From: Paludibacteraceae bacterium
GTDB lineage: Bacteria > Bacteroidota > Bacteroidia > Bacteroidales > Paludibacteraceae
Direction: 5' to 3'
Length of the DNA: 36,395 bases
NCBI GenBank assembly: GCA_016282955.1
Contig: JAEELX010000085.1
Coordinates: 1-36,395 of the forward strand
The notes beneath the pieces were generated by a model that ran no database searches, was not told where the DNA came from, and worked only from the letters and a program-made list of their open reading frames with translations. The position numbers and the translations under genes are program-made. This document shows, piece after piece, positions 27,836-36,395 of this stretch. Numbering within the stretch: position 1 is the stretch's first letter; each line of letters begins with the position of its first letter.

Positions 27836-27861
27836 AATTTTCAGGATAAAACTCACCTCCG

Positions 27862-27893
27862 CAAAGGTAAGAAATTTATTATAAAAAAACAAA
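27862..27893 (-). promoter_or_regulatory. Bacteroidetes promoter TTTG-N20-TACCTTTG for pheS
   Basis: Exact matches to both consensus elements on - strand. Confidence 0.6.
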
Positions 27894-28080
27894 AGTTATT
27901 TTTGCACGCATTTTCCTTTTTAAGAAGTGTAAAATTTTTAAACGACAATCAGCGTTTTATTATTGTGTCCAAAAGCGTCTATAATTTTGGGTCTTTTGAT
28001 ATACCTTCGATAAGATGAATAAAATTTTGTATTTTTTGTAAAAATTTCAGTTACTTCGTGCGAATTTTTGTAATCGCATT

Positions 28081-28302
28081 ATGTATTGGACGTTAGAATT
28101 GGCATCAAAGATGGAAGATGCCCCTTGGCCAGCAACGAAAGAAGAGCTATTAGATTATGCCATTCGTCAAGGAGTTCCTTTGGAGGTGGTCGAAAATTTG
28201 CGTGAAATCGAAGATGAGGAGGAAGTGTTTGAGTCGATGGAGGATATTTGGCCCGATTATCCAAGCGAGAAGGATTTCTTGTTTGATGAAGATGAGTACT
28301 AA
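28081..28302 (+). CDS. DUF2795 family small acidic protein
   Basis: MYWTLELASKMEDAPWPATKEELLDYAIRQGVPLEVVENLREIED. Confidence 0.85.
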   Translation: MYWTLELASKMEDAPWPATKEELLDYAIRQGVPLEVVENLREIEDEEEVFESMEDIWPDYPSEKDFLFDEDEY

Positions 28303-28308
28303 ATCAAG

Positions 28309-29271
28309 ATGAGATGTTATTGGCGGTCAATCTTATTGGTATTCTCTTTTTTTGTGTGTGTCTGTGAATCGCATGCACAGTTTGACGCACAAGTTGGGTT
28401 GTACAGTTTTTTGCCCGTTGCTTATAATCCATCTTTTGTTGGAGTGGACGATTTAATGCGTCTTGAAGGAATGCATAGGCGGCAGTTTATAGGGATGAAT
28501 GGAGCACCAATTACAACTTTTTTTTGTTTTTCAACGCCTTTTCGGGTGCTGGACACAAAACATGGAGCGGGGGTACGTTTTTTGAATGATAGGTTTGGGC
28601 TGTTCTCCAATCAAGCGTTGCATGTTCAATATGCTTATATGCGTCAAATTTGGGGAGGTGTGTTGAGTGTGGGCGGTGAAATGGGATATATAAACGTGAA
28701 GTTTAGTGCGGATAGCATCAACTTGAAAGATTTTGAGGATTCATACCATAGTAGTGAGGATGAGGCGATTCCAGAAGGTGCGGCGATAACGGGAATGAAA
28801 TTTGATTTTGGTTTTGGTATATATTTTGCAAGACGTGAATGGTATGTAGGCGGAAGTTTTCAACACGCAGGGTATCCGAAGGTGGATTGGAGTGAAAATT
28901 CCGACTTTCACGTGCGAGGATTGATGTGTTTAACGGGAGGATACCATTGGCAAACAAACCATCCGATGTGGAGGTTAGAGCCGAGTATGTTGGTGATGTC
29001 GGATTTTAGGGATTATGATATAAACTTGACGATGAGGGCTGTTTTTTTGGATAGATTTCAAGGAGGGGTGAGTTATCGTATAGCGGAGAATGTCGGTTTT
29101 ATAGCGGGAGTTGAAGTGATAAGTGGGTTGCAAATTATTTATACATATGAATTGCCTCACTCTAAGATATTGAGAGAAAGTTCGGGTACACATGAAATTT
29201 ATTTGTCTTATGGTTTTGAGATTTTGCGGCCTCGCCATACAAATAGATACAAAAGTATTCGGTATTTATAA
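28309..29271 (+). CDS. porP: PorP/SprF family type IX secretion membrane protein
   Basis: YNPSFVGVDDLMRLEGMHRRQFIGMNGAPITTFFCFSTPF; position before gldK. Confidence 0.9.
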   Translation: MRCYWRSILLVFSFFVCVCESHAQFDAQVGLYSFLPVAYNPSFVGVDDLMRLEGMHRRQFIGMNGAPITTFFCFSTPFRVLDTKHGAGVRFLNDRFGLFSNQALHVQYAYMRQIWGGVLSVGGEMGYINVKFSADSINLKDFEDSYHSSEDEAIPEGAAITGMKFDFGFGIYFARREWYVGGSFQHAGYPKVDWSENSDFHVRGLMCLTGGYHWQTNHPMWRLEPSMLVMSDFRDYDINLTMRAVFLDRFQGGVSYRIAENVGFIAGVEVISGLQIIYTYELPHSKILRESSGTHEIYLSYGFEILRPRHTNRYKSIRYL

Positions 29272-29299
29272 ACAAAGAGAAATATACACATTAAATAAT

Positions 29300-30664
29300 A
29301 TGAAAAAGAAAAGTTTGTTGTTGATAATTTCGTCAGTGTTATTATCGTGCACCACGCAAGTAACAAGTGAATTTGGTGCGGTACAAGAAAAAGAACCGTT
29401 TGTAGAAACTGCTCCGTATGGCATGGTTTTAGTCCGTGCTGGTAGTTATATGATGGGGTTAAATTCTCAAACCAATATTTTGAGTCAGCCAGATAATTCC
29501 AAAATGGTTACAGTAGACGCTTTTTGGATGGATGACACCGAAATCACAAACGATGAATACAGGACTTTTATCAATTGGGTTACTGATTCTATCGCTTACA
29601 CGTTGTTAATTCGTGCAGGTTTGACGGATTATGCTTTGATCGATGATTATGACGATGAAGAAGAGGAAGTAGATGCGTTTGAAGGTAATTATGCAATCAA
29701 CTGGGCTGCAGGAGTGCCTTGGGACGATGACGATGAGGAAATACAAGGAGCATTGGCACCGATGTTCTATTCTGATGGAACGTTGCGTGCAGTGAATTTG
29801 TATTATAGTTACAGTTGGTTGAATTATGATCAAGCACAATTGCCGCGGAATAAATTTGATGTAACGCGTGGAACTTATCCCGAAGGTGCTTTGGCACGTG
29901 TGGATACCGCTTGGATAGACAATCAAGGTAAAATCCAAGAGATGACTATCGAGCGTGTTTTGCGTGAACCTCGTGATTTGATGACCAACAAGATTGTGGC
30001 TGTTTATCCAGATACGATGGTATGGATACGTACTTTCCAAGCGTCTTTCAATGAGCCGATGTTGAGAACGTATTTTTATCACGTTGCCTTTAGCGATTAT
30101 CCTGTGGTTGGTGTAACGTGGGAGCAAGCACATGCTTTCTGCCATTGGCGTACAAAATATTATAAAGAATTCACAGGAAACGGAGCGATACAAGATTATC
30201 GTTTACCGACTGAGGCTGAGTGGGAATATGCAGCACGTGGTGGCAAACGTATGGCCATGTATCCTTGGGGTAATAATTATGCACGTGATAAAGATGGTTG
30301 TTTCCTTGCTAACTTCAAGCCATATAGAGGTTCTTATGCCGATGATATAGGAACAACGACTATGAAGGTTGGTCAATATCGTCCAAACGATTACGGTTTG
30401 TATGATATGGCAGGTAACGTAGCAGAGTGGACATCTTCTACTTATAGTAATAGTTCGAATGCTATCGTGTTTGACTTGAATCCAAACTTTTCATATATGG
30501 CACGTCAGAACGATCCTCCTGCTTTGAAGCGGAAAGTGATACGTGGTGGTAGTTGGAAAGATATTAGTTTTTATTTGCAATGTGGTGCTCGTACGTATGA
30601 ATATCAATACGAGAGCAAACCTTACATCGGTTTCCGTTGCGTTCGTTCGCATATTGCAGGTTAA
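29300..30664 (+). CDS. gldK: GldK/PorK lipoprotein (FGE-sulfatase-like); start trimmed from 29192
   Basis: Lipobox LLSCT; MVLVRAGSYMMGLN, MDDTEITNDEYRTFINWV, RLPTEAEWEYAARGG, VIRGGSWKD. Confidence 0.93.
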   Translation: MKKKSLLLIISSVLLSCTTQVTSEFGAVQEKEPFVETAPYGMVLVRAGSYMMGLNSQTNILSQPDNSKMVTVDAFWMDDTEITNDEYRTFINWVTDSIAYTLLIRAGLTDYALIDDYDDEEEEVDAFEGNYAINWAAGVPWDDDDEEIQGALAPMFYSDGTLRAVNLYYSYSWLNYDQAQLPRNKFDVTRGTYPEGALARVDTAWIDNQGKIQEMTIERVLREPRDLMTNKIVAVYPDTMVWIRTFQASFNEPMLRTYFYHVAFSDYPVVGVTWEQAHAFCHWRTKYYKEFTGNGAIQDYRLPTEAEWEYAARGGKRMAMYPWGNNYARDKDGCFLANFKPYRGSYADDIGTTTMKVGQYRPNDYGLYDMAGNVAEWTSSTYSNSSNAIVFDLNPNFSYMARQNDPPALKRKVIRGGSWKDISFYLQCGARTYEYQYESKPYIGFRCVRSHIAG

Positions 30665-30718
30665 TCAAATAGAAACAAAAAAATATAAAGTTGTAAATTA
30701 TAAAGAAGAAATAAAATT

Positions 30719-31687
30719 ATGGCAAAAAATCAGAAAAAGGGCGGCTTTATGGCCTGGTATGAGTCCTACAAGGGAAAAAGAGTAACTGGTATCGTTTATA
30801 GTGTCGGTGCAGCAGTCGTTATCGTTGGTGCGTTGTTTAAGATTTTGCACTGGCCAGGTGCAGCCGAAGTGTTGATGGTGGGTATGTTAACGGAGGCTTT
30901 CTTGTTTATGATCGGTACATTGGACAAACCGCATCCAACCTACCAGTGGCAAGAAGTTTTTCCTCAATTGTTAGGTGCTGGTACGAATCCCGAAGAGTTG
31001 GCACACTATGCATCTCGTCCACGTCCAACTTTGTTAGGTGGTGTTGGTGATAGTGAAGCACCTGCTCATAGTGAAGCACCTGCAGCAGCTCCTGCTTCTG
31101 CTCCTGCTAAGGTTGCTGTTAGTGCGGCTTTGGATCCATCTTCTATGAAATCGTTGGAAGACGGCATTAAGACCTTTTCAACGGCAGCAAAACAAATTGG
31201 CGAGTTGGGAGAAGTTGCTTCGAAAAATTTGAATTTAGGCGAAAAAATGAACGCTGCTTGCGAAGCGACTGACAAATATATTGCAGGTCAAGAGTCTTTG
31301 GCTTCTGTTACGCAAACCTTGGGACAACAATTTGTTGATACTGTAAAGGTTTTGAGTGCTGGCACAGACGCTTTCTCAAAGAGTTATACCGATATGGCAG
31401 ACAACCTCAAAACGGCTGTTGATAGTTCCAAAACGTATAGCGATGGAGTTAGTTCTTTGGCCACAAAGACGCAAGATGTTGTTTCTTTCTATGAAAATCA
31501 GATTGCCGTTTTGAATTCTCAAACACAAGCTTTCAAAGAGGCTGATAGTGATGTTAAAAAACTTCAAACGACAATAAAAGAGGCGGTTGCTAATGGCGAA
31601 AAATATAAAGATGCTACTCGCGTTTTAGCAGACCAAATACAACAGTTGAATGGTATTTATGGTAATATGTTGAACGCTTTATCTTAA
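30719..31687 (+). CDS. gldL: GldL/PorL inner-membrane motor subunit
   Basis: MAWYESYKGKRVTGIVYSVGAAVVIVGALFKILHWPGA. Confidence 0.93.
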   Translation: MAKNQKKGGFMAWYESYKGKRVTGIVYSVGAAVVIVGALFKILHWPGAAEVLMVGMLTEAFLFMIGTLDKPHPTYQWQEVFPQLLGAGTNPEELAHYASRPRPTLLGGVGDSEAPAHSEAPAAAPASAPAKVAVSAALDPSSMKSLEDGIKTFSTAAKQIGELGEVASKNLNLGEKMNAACEATDKYIAGQESLASVTQTLGQQFVDTVKVLSAGTDAFSKSYTDMADNLKTAVDSSKTYSDGVSSLATKTQDVVSFYENQIAVLNSQTQAFKEADSDVKKLQTTIKEAVANGEKYKDATRVLADQIQQLNGIYGNMLNALS

Positions 31688-31727
31688 TGCGTTTTTAAGT
31701 TCAATCTTAATAAAACAAGAATAAGAT

Positions 31728-33338
31728 ATGAGTGGTGCTACGAATTGTCCGGAAACGCCAAGACAGAAGATGATTGGTATGATGTACTTGGTGCTAACAG
31801 CGATGTTGGCGTTGAACGTAAGTACAGATGTCCTAAACGGTTTTACTTTGGTAGATCGTAGTTTGCATTCTTCTATTGATGGTACGATGTCGAGAAATGC
31901 AAAATTGTATAGCTATTTCAAAGCGGCACGTGACGAAAATCCCGAAAAAGCCGATCAGTGGTATCAAGAGTGCTTGAGATTGCGTGAAAATGCAGATAGT
32001 TTGTATTGGTATATACAACATTTTAAAGAAGCAATCGTTGCTCTTGCTGACGGTCAAGAAGCCGTAGATTTGCGTCGTGCAAGTCAAGATCCTGAAATTA
32101 TGAGTGTCGCTCCAGACGGGAGTGAATATGCCGATATTACGCGACAAATTGTCGGTAATTCAAACTTGGACGTAACAGCACAATATGCTATTGTGGAAGG
32201 TAATGGTAAGATCTTGAGAGAAGAGATGAAACGTTATCGTGAGTATATCATTCATTTAGTAGATCCGAACGGAGAAGGAATGATGGCAGACCAATTTAGA
32301 CGAATGTTTGCGACTGAAAAGGGTTGGAATAGCCACGATCAGGATTCTTGCGATTGGGAAATTGCGATGTTTGAAGGTATGCCTGTGGGAGCCTCTAACG
32401 TTTTGTTGACGAAAATTCAAGCCGATATTCGTAACTCGGAGAGCCAAATGATTGGGTTCTTAATGCAAAAGATTGACGCAGGTGACTTGCGTGTGAACAA
32501 AATGAATGCTTACGTTATTCCAAAATCGGAATATGTGATTCGTGGTGCAAAGTATAGTGCACGAATCGTTTTGGCAGCTATAGACTCCACACAAACGCCC
32601 GATTTTTACGTCAATGGAGCAAAATGCAAAAATGGTGTATACGAGTTGATAACAACAGGAACAGGTGTCCAAACATATAAAGGTAGAATCGAGTACAAAG
32701 GTCCTAATGGAAATAAAGTTTCGTTGCCTTTCGAAAGTAGTTATACTGTGGGCGAACCTATGGCTACCATTTCCAATACCGACTTGAATATTCTGTATCG
32801 TAGCTTTGATAACAATCTATCAATATCTGTGCCCGGTATGAGTGTGGATAAATTAGATGTTGAAGTTACGGGGGCTACCCTTAGAAATCAAGGTAAAGGT
32901 AAATGGATTGTTAAACCAGCTGAAACGTCTAAGGAAGTGACGGTAAAAGTATATGCTAAGGTAGAAGGTACGAACCAGTTGATGGGTTCTCAAAAATACC
33001 GTGTGAAAGCCTTGCCGAAGCCGAGTGTTTACTTCCAAGTGGGCGATGTAGGTTACCAAGATTATATCTCTCGTAACGCCTTGCTTAATAAAAATGGTTA
33101 CTTGCTGACAAGTTATGGTCCCGATGGTCTGTTGGATTTGCCTTGGACGGTTGTGTCGTTCAAAGTAAACATCAACGGTAGTTTGTCGGAAGTTAAGGGC
33201 AATAAGTTTGGTTCAAACGAAATTGCTAAAATAGAGAAATTGAAAAAAGGTGCCATGGTGGGTCTGGTGGATATTAGTGCCAAAGGTCCCGATGGTAAAA
33301 TCACAAAATTGTCTAACATATTGTTGACAATGAATTAA
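31728..33338 (+). CDS. gldM: GldM/PorM
   Basis: NCPETPRQKMIGMMYLVLTAMLALNVSTDVLNGF. Confidence 0.95.
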   Translation: MSGATNCPETPRQKMIGMMYLVLTAMLALNVSTDVLNGFTLVDRSLHSSIDGTMSRNAKLYSYFKAARDENPEKADQWYQECLRLRENADSLYWYIQHFKEAIVALADGQEAVDLRRASQDPEIMSVAPDGSEYADITRQIVGNSNLDVTAQYAIVEGNGKILREEMKRYREYIIHLVDPNGEGMMADQFRRMFATEKGWNSHDQDSCDWEIAMFEGMPVGASNVLLTKIQADIRNSESQMIGFLMQKIDAGDLRVNKMNAYVIPKSEYVIRGAKYSARIVLAAIDSTQTPDFYVNGAKCKNGVYELITTGTGVQTYKGRIEYKGPNGNKVSLPFESSYTVGEPMATISNTDLNILYRSFDNNLSISVPGMSVDKLDVEVTGATLRNQGKGKWIVKPAETSKEVTVKVYAKVEGTNQLMGSQKYRVKALPKPSVYFQVGDVGYQDYISRNALLNKNGYLLTSYGPDGLLDLPWTVVSFKVNINGSLSEVKGNKFGSNEIAKIEKLKKGAMVGLVDISAKGPDGKITKLSNILLTMN

Positions 33339-33341
33339 AAT

Positions 33342-34298
33342 TTGAAAACTATGAAAAGATTTTTTCTTCTTACATTTTTTGCGATGATGGCCTATGGCTT
33401 TTGTTTTTCGCAGGAGGAAAGTTTAGATTACTTTGACCAATTTGGTGCTATTGCTTTGGAAACTTCAGAGTTGACTGAAGCAAAAGAGGATTTAGTAACC
33501 GTTTTTCACCGTCGTGACGATATAGTGTGGTCAAAGGTGATTTATCGCATCATTGATATGCGTTATAAACAGAATTTCCCTTTGTATTATCCTATACAAA
33601 GTGATGATCCTGTACATCGTAGCTTGTTTAAGGTGATTGTTGATGCAATTATAGATGGTGGAATGCCTATTTATGAGAAATTGGCTGATAATCCACGTCC
33701 CAATTTTGCAACTCCTTTGGAAAAGAAAAGTATTCCTTCCTTATTTTTGATTGATGACCCTACGGTTGATTATTCTAATGACGAGAACCATTATAACATT
33801 GAGACTTCAGATGCTATGCTCGTTCATTATAATAAGAAGAAAAATAAGTTGGCTTTCAATTTCTATCCGTATGAAGGGTTTGTGAGAAATCAACTGAAGT
33901 ATTTGGTACAAGAAGTGATCTTTTTTGACAAACATTTTTCTCGTTTGTTCTCAAAAATTATTGCTATTGCACCTATGAATTCAGAGAAAATCACATCGCG
34001 TGAGCCAGGACAAGAATCGCAAGCATTGATGCAATCGGTACTCTTTTGGTGTTCATTCGATAAATTGCGTCCGTTCTTGGCACAACAATATATTTTGAAC
34101 TCTAATAACGATACAAAACGTGTTACTTTTGAGGAATTTTTTGCCAAAAGGTTGTTTTCTTCGTACATTTTGGGAGAAGATAACATTGACAACAAAATGA
34201 TAATTGATAAGACAACAAACGTGCAAGAAATACAAAAAGAACAAGCACGTATTCAAAATGAGTTATTGACTTTTGAACAAGATTTGTGGGAGTACTAA
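33342..34298 (+). CDS. gldN: GldN/PorN
   Basis: DDIVWSKVIYRIIDMRYKQNFPLYYPI. Confidence 0.93.
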   Translation: MKTMKRFFLLTFFAMMAYGFCFSQEESLDYFDQFGAIALETSELTEAKEDLVTVFHRRDDIVWSKVIYRIIDMRYKQNFPLYYPIQSDDPVHRSLFKVIVDAIIDGGMPIYEKLADNPRPNFATPLEKKSIPSLFLIDDPTVDYSNDENHYNIETSDAMLVHYNKKKNKLAFNFYPYEGFVRNQLKYLVQEVIFFDKHFSRLFSKIIAIAPMNSEKITSREPGQESQALMQSVLFWCSFDKLRPFLAQQYILNSNNDTKRVTFEEFFAKRLFSSYILGEDNIDNKMIIDKTTNVQEIQKEQARIQNELLTFEQDLWEY

Positions 34299-34304
34299 AC
34301 GGTC

Positions 34305-35186
34305 GTGCTTTTTCCTTTTATGAAAAAGAAACGTATATCATTTAATAGTGCTGTTTATACTACGACCATAAGTTTGATGCTCGTTTTATTGATGATTGGG
34401 TTAGAAACGGTAATAATCGTCTCTTCCCAATCTATCATTAAGGGCATTAAAGAGGAACTTTGTTTTTCGGTTGTATTACGAGACGATATTGATTCAACGC
34501 AATTAACACGTCTGGAGCGAACGCTGTCCTTATCGGATTATTGCAAGGAACTACGCTATATTTCCAAAGAAGAGGCTTTGCAGGAGCATATTAAGAGTTT
34601 AGGGGCAGATCCCACAAAGTATATCGGCTATAATCCGCTGTATGCTTCGTTTGAAGTGCGTTTGAATGCCGATTATGCCAACTCGCAAAGTCTGCAGCAA
34701 GTGGAAGAAAAAATTAAGACATTCCCGTCTATAGAAGAAATAGTATACCCTTCTGAAACCATCGAATTGCTTAATGAAAACATCCATAATTTGTCGCTAA
34801 TCCTTTTGGTTATCAGTGCCGTCTTGCTGGTGATTGCGTGGGTGCTGATTAGCAATACGGTGCGGTTGCATATTTATTCCAAACGATTTTTGATTAAAAC
34901 AATGCAATTAGTGGGTGCTACGTCATACGTGATAAAGAAACCATTTATTCGGCGTTCAATTCTGATGGGAATTGTGGCTACCATATTGGCTTTGGGCTTA
35001 CTTTATGGATTGATTTATTATGTAAATCAACAATTTGATGTGCTGTTAATCACTTTTTCAAAGCGTAATATCGCGATTATTGTTTCGGTAGTCCTTTTGT
35101 CGGGAATTTTGATTACTATGTTGGCTTCTACAATCCAAGTAGGGCGTTTTATAAGAATGGATAAAAATACGATTTATGAAATATAA
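34305..35186 (+). CDS. ftsX: Cell division protein FtsX
   Basis: 4-TM permease, YISKEEALQEHIKSLGADPTKYIGYNPLYASFEV. Confidence 0.9.
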   Translation: MLFPFMKKKRISFNSAVYTTTISLMLVLLMIGLETVIIVSSQSIIKGIKEELCFSVVLRDDIDSTQLTRLERTLSLSDYCKELRYISKEEALQEHIKSLGADPTKYIGYNPLYASFEVRLNADYANSQSLQQVEEKIKTFPSIEEIVYPSETIELLNENIHNLSLILLVISAVLLVIAWVLISNTVRLHIYSKRFLIKTMQLVGATSYVIKKPFIRRSILMGIVATILALGLLYGLIYYVNQQFDVLLITFSKRNIAIIVSVVLLSGILITMLASTIQVGRFIRMDKNTIYEI

Positions 35187-35400
35187 TCTTTCAAAAATAA
35201 ATTATCTTTTGATACTTTGTTCGGTAGTGATTATCGTGGTTGGTTGCTTTTTGATGGTTGGAGAACCCAGTGGGGCAACGGAATATAATCCTGACATTTT
35301 CTCAACGCGTCGCATCGTGGTGGCACCCTTGGTGTGTTTGTTCGGGTTTGTCAGTATGATTTTTGCCATTTTGTATCAACCCAAGAATAAGGAAAAATAA
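35176..35400 (+). CDS. DUF3098 family protein
   Basis: MVGEPSGATEYNPDIFSTRRIVVAPLVCLFGF; 11-bp overlap with ftsX. Confidence 0.88.
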   Translation: MKYNLSKINYLLILCSVVIIVVGCFLMVGEPSGATEYNPDIFSTRRIVVAPLVCLFGFVSMIFAILYQPKNKEK

Positions 35401-35405
35401 AGATA

Positions 35406-36212
35406 ATGAGTTGGGTAGAAGCACTTTTACTCGGTATAATTCAAGGACTTACGGAGTTTCTTCCTGTTTCAAGTTCGGGGCATTTGGAGATTATGCATCA
35501 TTTGTTTGGAACGGCGAGTGAAGGCAATCTCTTTTTTGCTATCGTGGTACATTGTGCTACTGTTTTATCAACTCTGACGGTTTTTCGCAAGGAATTAGCG
35601 GAAATTTTTAAGGGCACGTTTTCGACGGTCAGTTGGAACGACCAAAAAGAGTATTGTGCTAAAATTTTGCTTTCGTTGGTGCCGATTATGGTAGTGGGAT
35701 TGTTTTTCAAAGACGAGGTGGAAGGCCTGTTCGGGAGCAGTCTGTTGTTGGTTGGAATCGGTTTGCTCATCACGGCAACGTTGCTTTTTGTGAGCGAACG
35801 AATAAACAAAAGACGCAACGGGGCAGGGCATACAATCACATACGGCGATTCGTTTATCGTGGGACTTGCTCAGACGGTTGCTATATTGCCTGGTTTGAGC
35901 CGCAGTGGAACGACGATTGCAACTGGGTTATTGTGTGGTGTAAAAAAGGAAGAAATCGCACAATTTTCGTTTTTGATGGTGATTATTCCCGTATTGGGCG
36001 AGGCTTTTTTGGATTTGGTGGATATACTGCGTGGTACACTTGAGGTTGCTTTTGAGTGGGGCGTGCTGTTAGTGGGCTTCATTTCGGCATATATCGTGGG
36101 TTGTTTGGCTTGTAAGTTTATGATTCGGGTCGTTAGTAAGCAAAAATTGACGTATTTTGCACTGTATTGTTGTACGGTAGGTTTAACGATTGTTATTTTG
36201 ACGTTGGTGTGA
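35406..36212 (+). CDS. uppP: Undecaprenyl-diphosphate phosphatase
   Basis: GIIQGLTEFLPVSSSGHLE, LPGLSRSGTTIATGLLCG. Confidence 0.96.
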   Translation: MSWVEALLLGIIQGLTEFLPVSSSGHLEIMHHLFGTASEGNLFFAIVVHCATVLSTLTVFRKELAEIFKGTFSTVSWNDQKEYCAKILLSLVPIMVVGLFFKDEVEGLFGSSLLLVGIGLLITATLLFVSERINKRRNGAGHTITYGDSFIVGLAQTVAILPGLSRSGTTIATGLLCGVKKEEIAQFSFLMVIIPVLGEAFLDLVDILRGTLEVAFEWGVLLVGFISAYIVGCLACKFMIRVVSKQKLTYFALYCCTVGLTIVILTLV

Positions 36213-36395
36213 TGGATTTTTTGGAAGGCGAAATACTGGCTTTTGATAAGCCCTACGGCTGGACGAGTTTTGACCTCATTGCCAAGATTCGCAACACGAT
36301 TTGTCATACCTTGGGCATCAAACGCCTAAAAGTGGGACATGCAGGTACCTTAGACCCTTTGGCAACGGGCGTGATGCTTGTTTGCACCGGCAGAA
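36212..36395 (+). CDS. truB: tRNA pseudouridine(55) synthase, 5' end only (cut by window edge)
   Basis: Translation MDFLEGEILAFDKPYGWTSFDLIAKIRN...LKVGHAGTLDPLATGVMLVCTGR. Confidence 0.9.
   Translation, partial: MDFLEGEILAFDKPYGWTSFDLIAKIRNTICHTLGIKRLKVGHAGTLDPLATGVMLVCTGR

Noticed and set aside
29192-29299. Extended N-terminus of the GldK ORF overlapping porP
   Set aside because: The lipoprotein signal MKKKSLLLIISSVLLSC begins at ATG 29300; the upstream part is porP coding sequence in another frame.

Overview
Chromosomal window from a Bacteroidetes (Bacteroidales-like) genome. The right side (28.1-36.4 kb, + strand) is a type IX secretion core operon (DUF2795 - porP/sprF - gldK - gldL - gldM - gldN) running straight into ftsX - DUF3098 - uppP - truB (cut by the window edge). 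The middle (12-28 kb) is mostly housekeeping on the - strand: a RelA/SpoT synthetase lacking HD and ACT domains, rsmD, mazG, lpxH-like, MIP18-like, DUF2851, truA, a MerR regulator, an MltD-like transglycosylase, DUF5683, parB, parA, an MFS transporter, an S9 peptidase and pheS. The left side (0-11.4 kb, - strand) has a PorE-like TPR/PD40 protein and an AT-rich accessory cluster of exported proteins and lipoproteins: two transglutaminase-like paralogues with hendecad N-termini, two CarboxypepD-reg/DUF1566 paralogues, a small CarboxypepD-reg lipoprotein, and four LPP20-like proteins, one fused to a DUF5683-like membrane domain. The observations I rate highest are: (i) a rod-shaped, 6S-like structured RNA candidate at about 11428-11665 (-); (ii) the truncated-architecture alarmone synthetase; (iii) a ~0.5 kb island bounded by a 45-bp duplication of the 3' end of the DUF2851 gene, with REP-like hairpins; (iv) a phased 33-bp tandem repeat upstream of a transglutaminase-like gene. 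All calls come from reading the sequence and supplied ORFs; no search or folding program was run.
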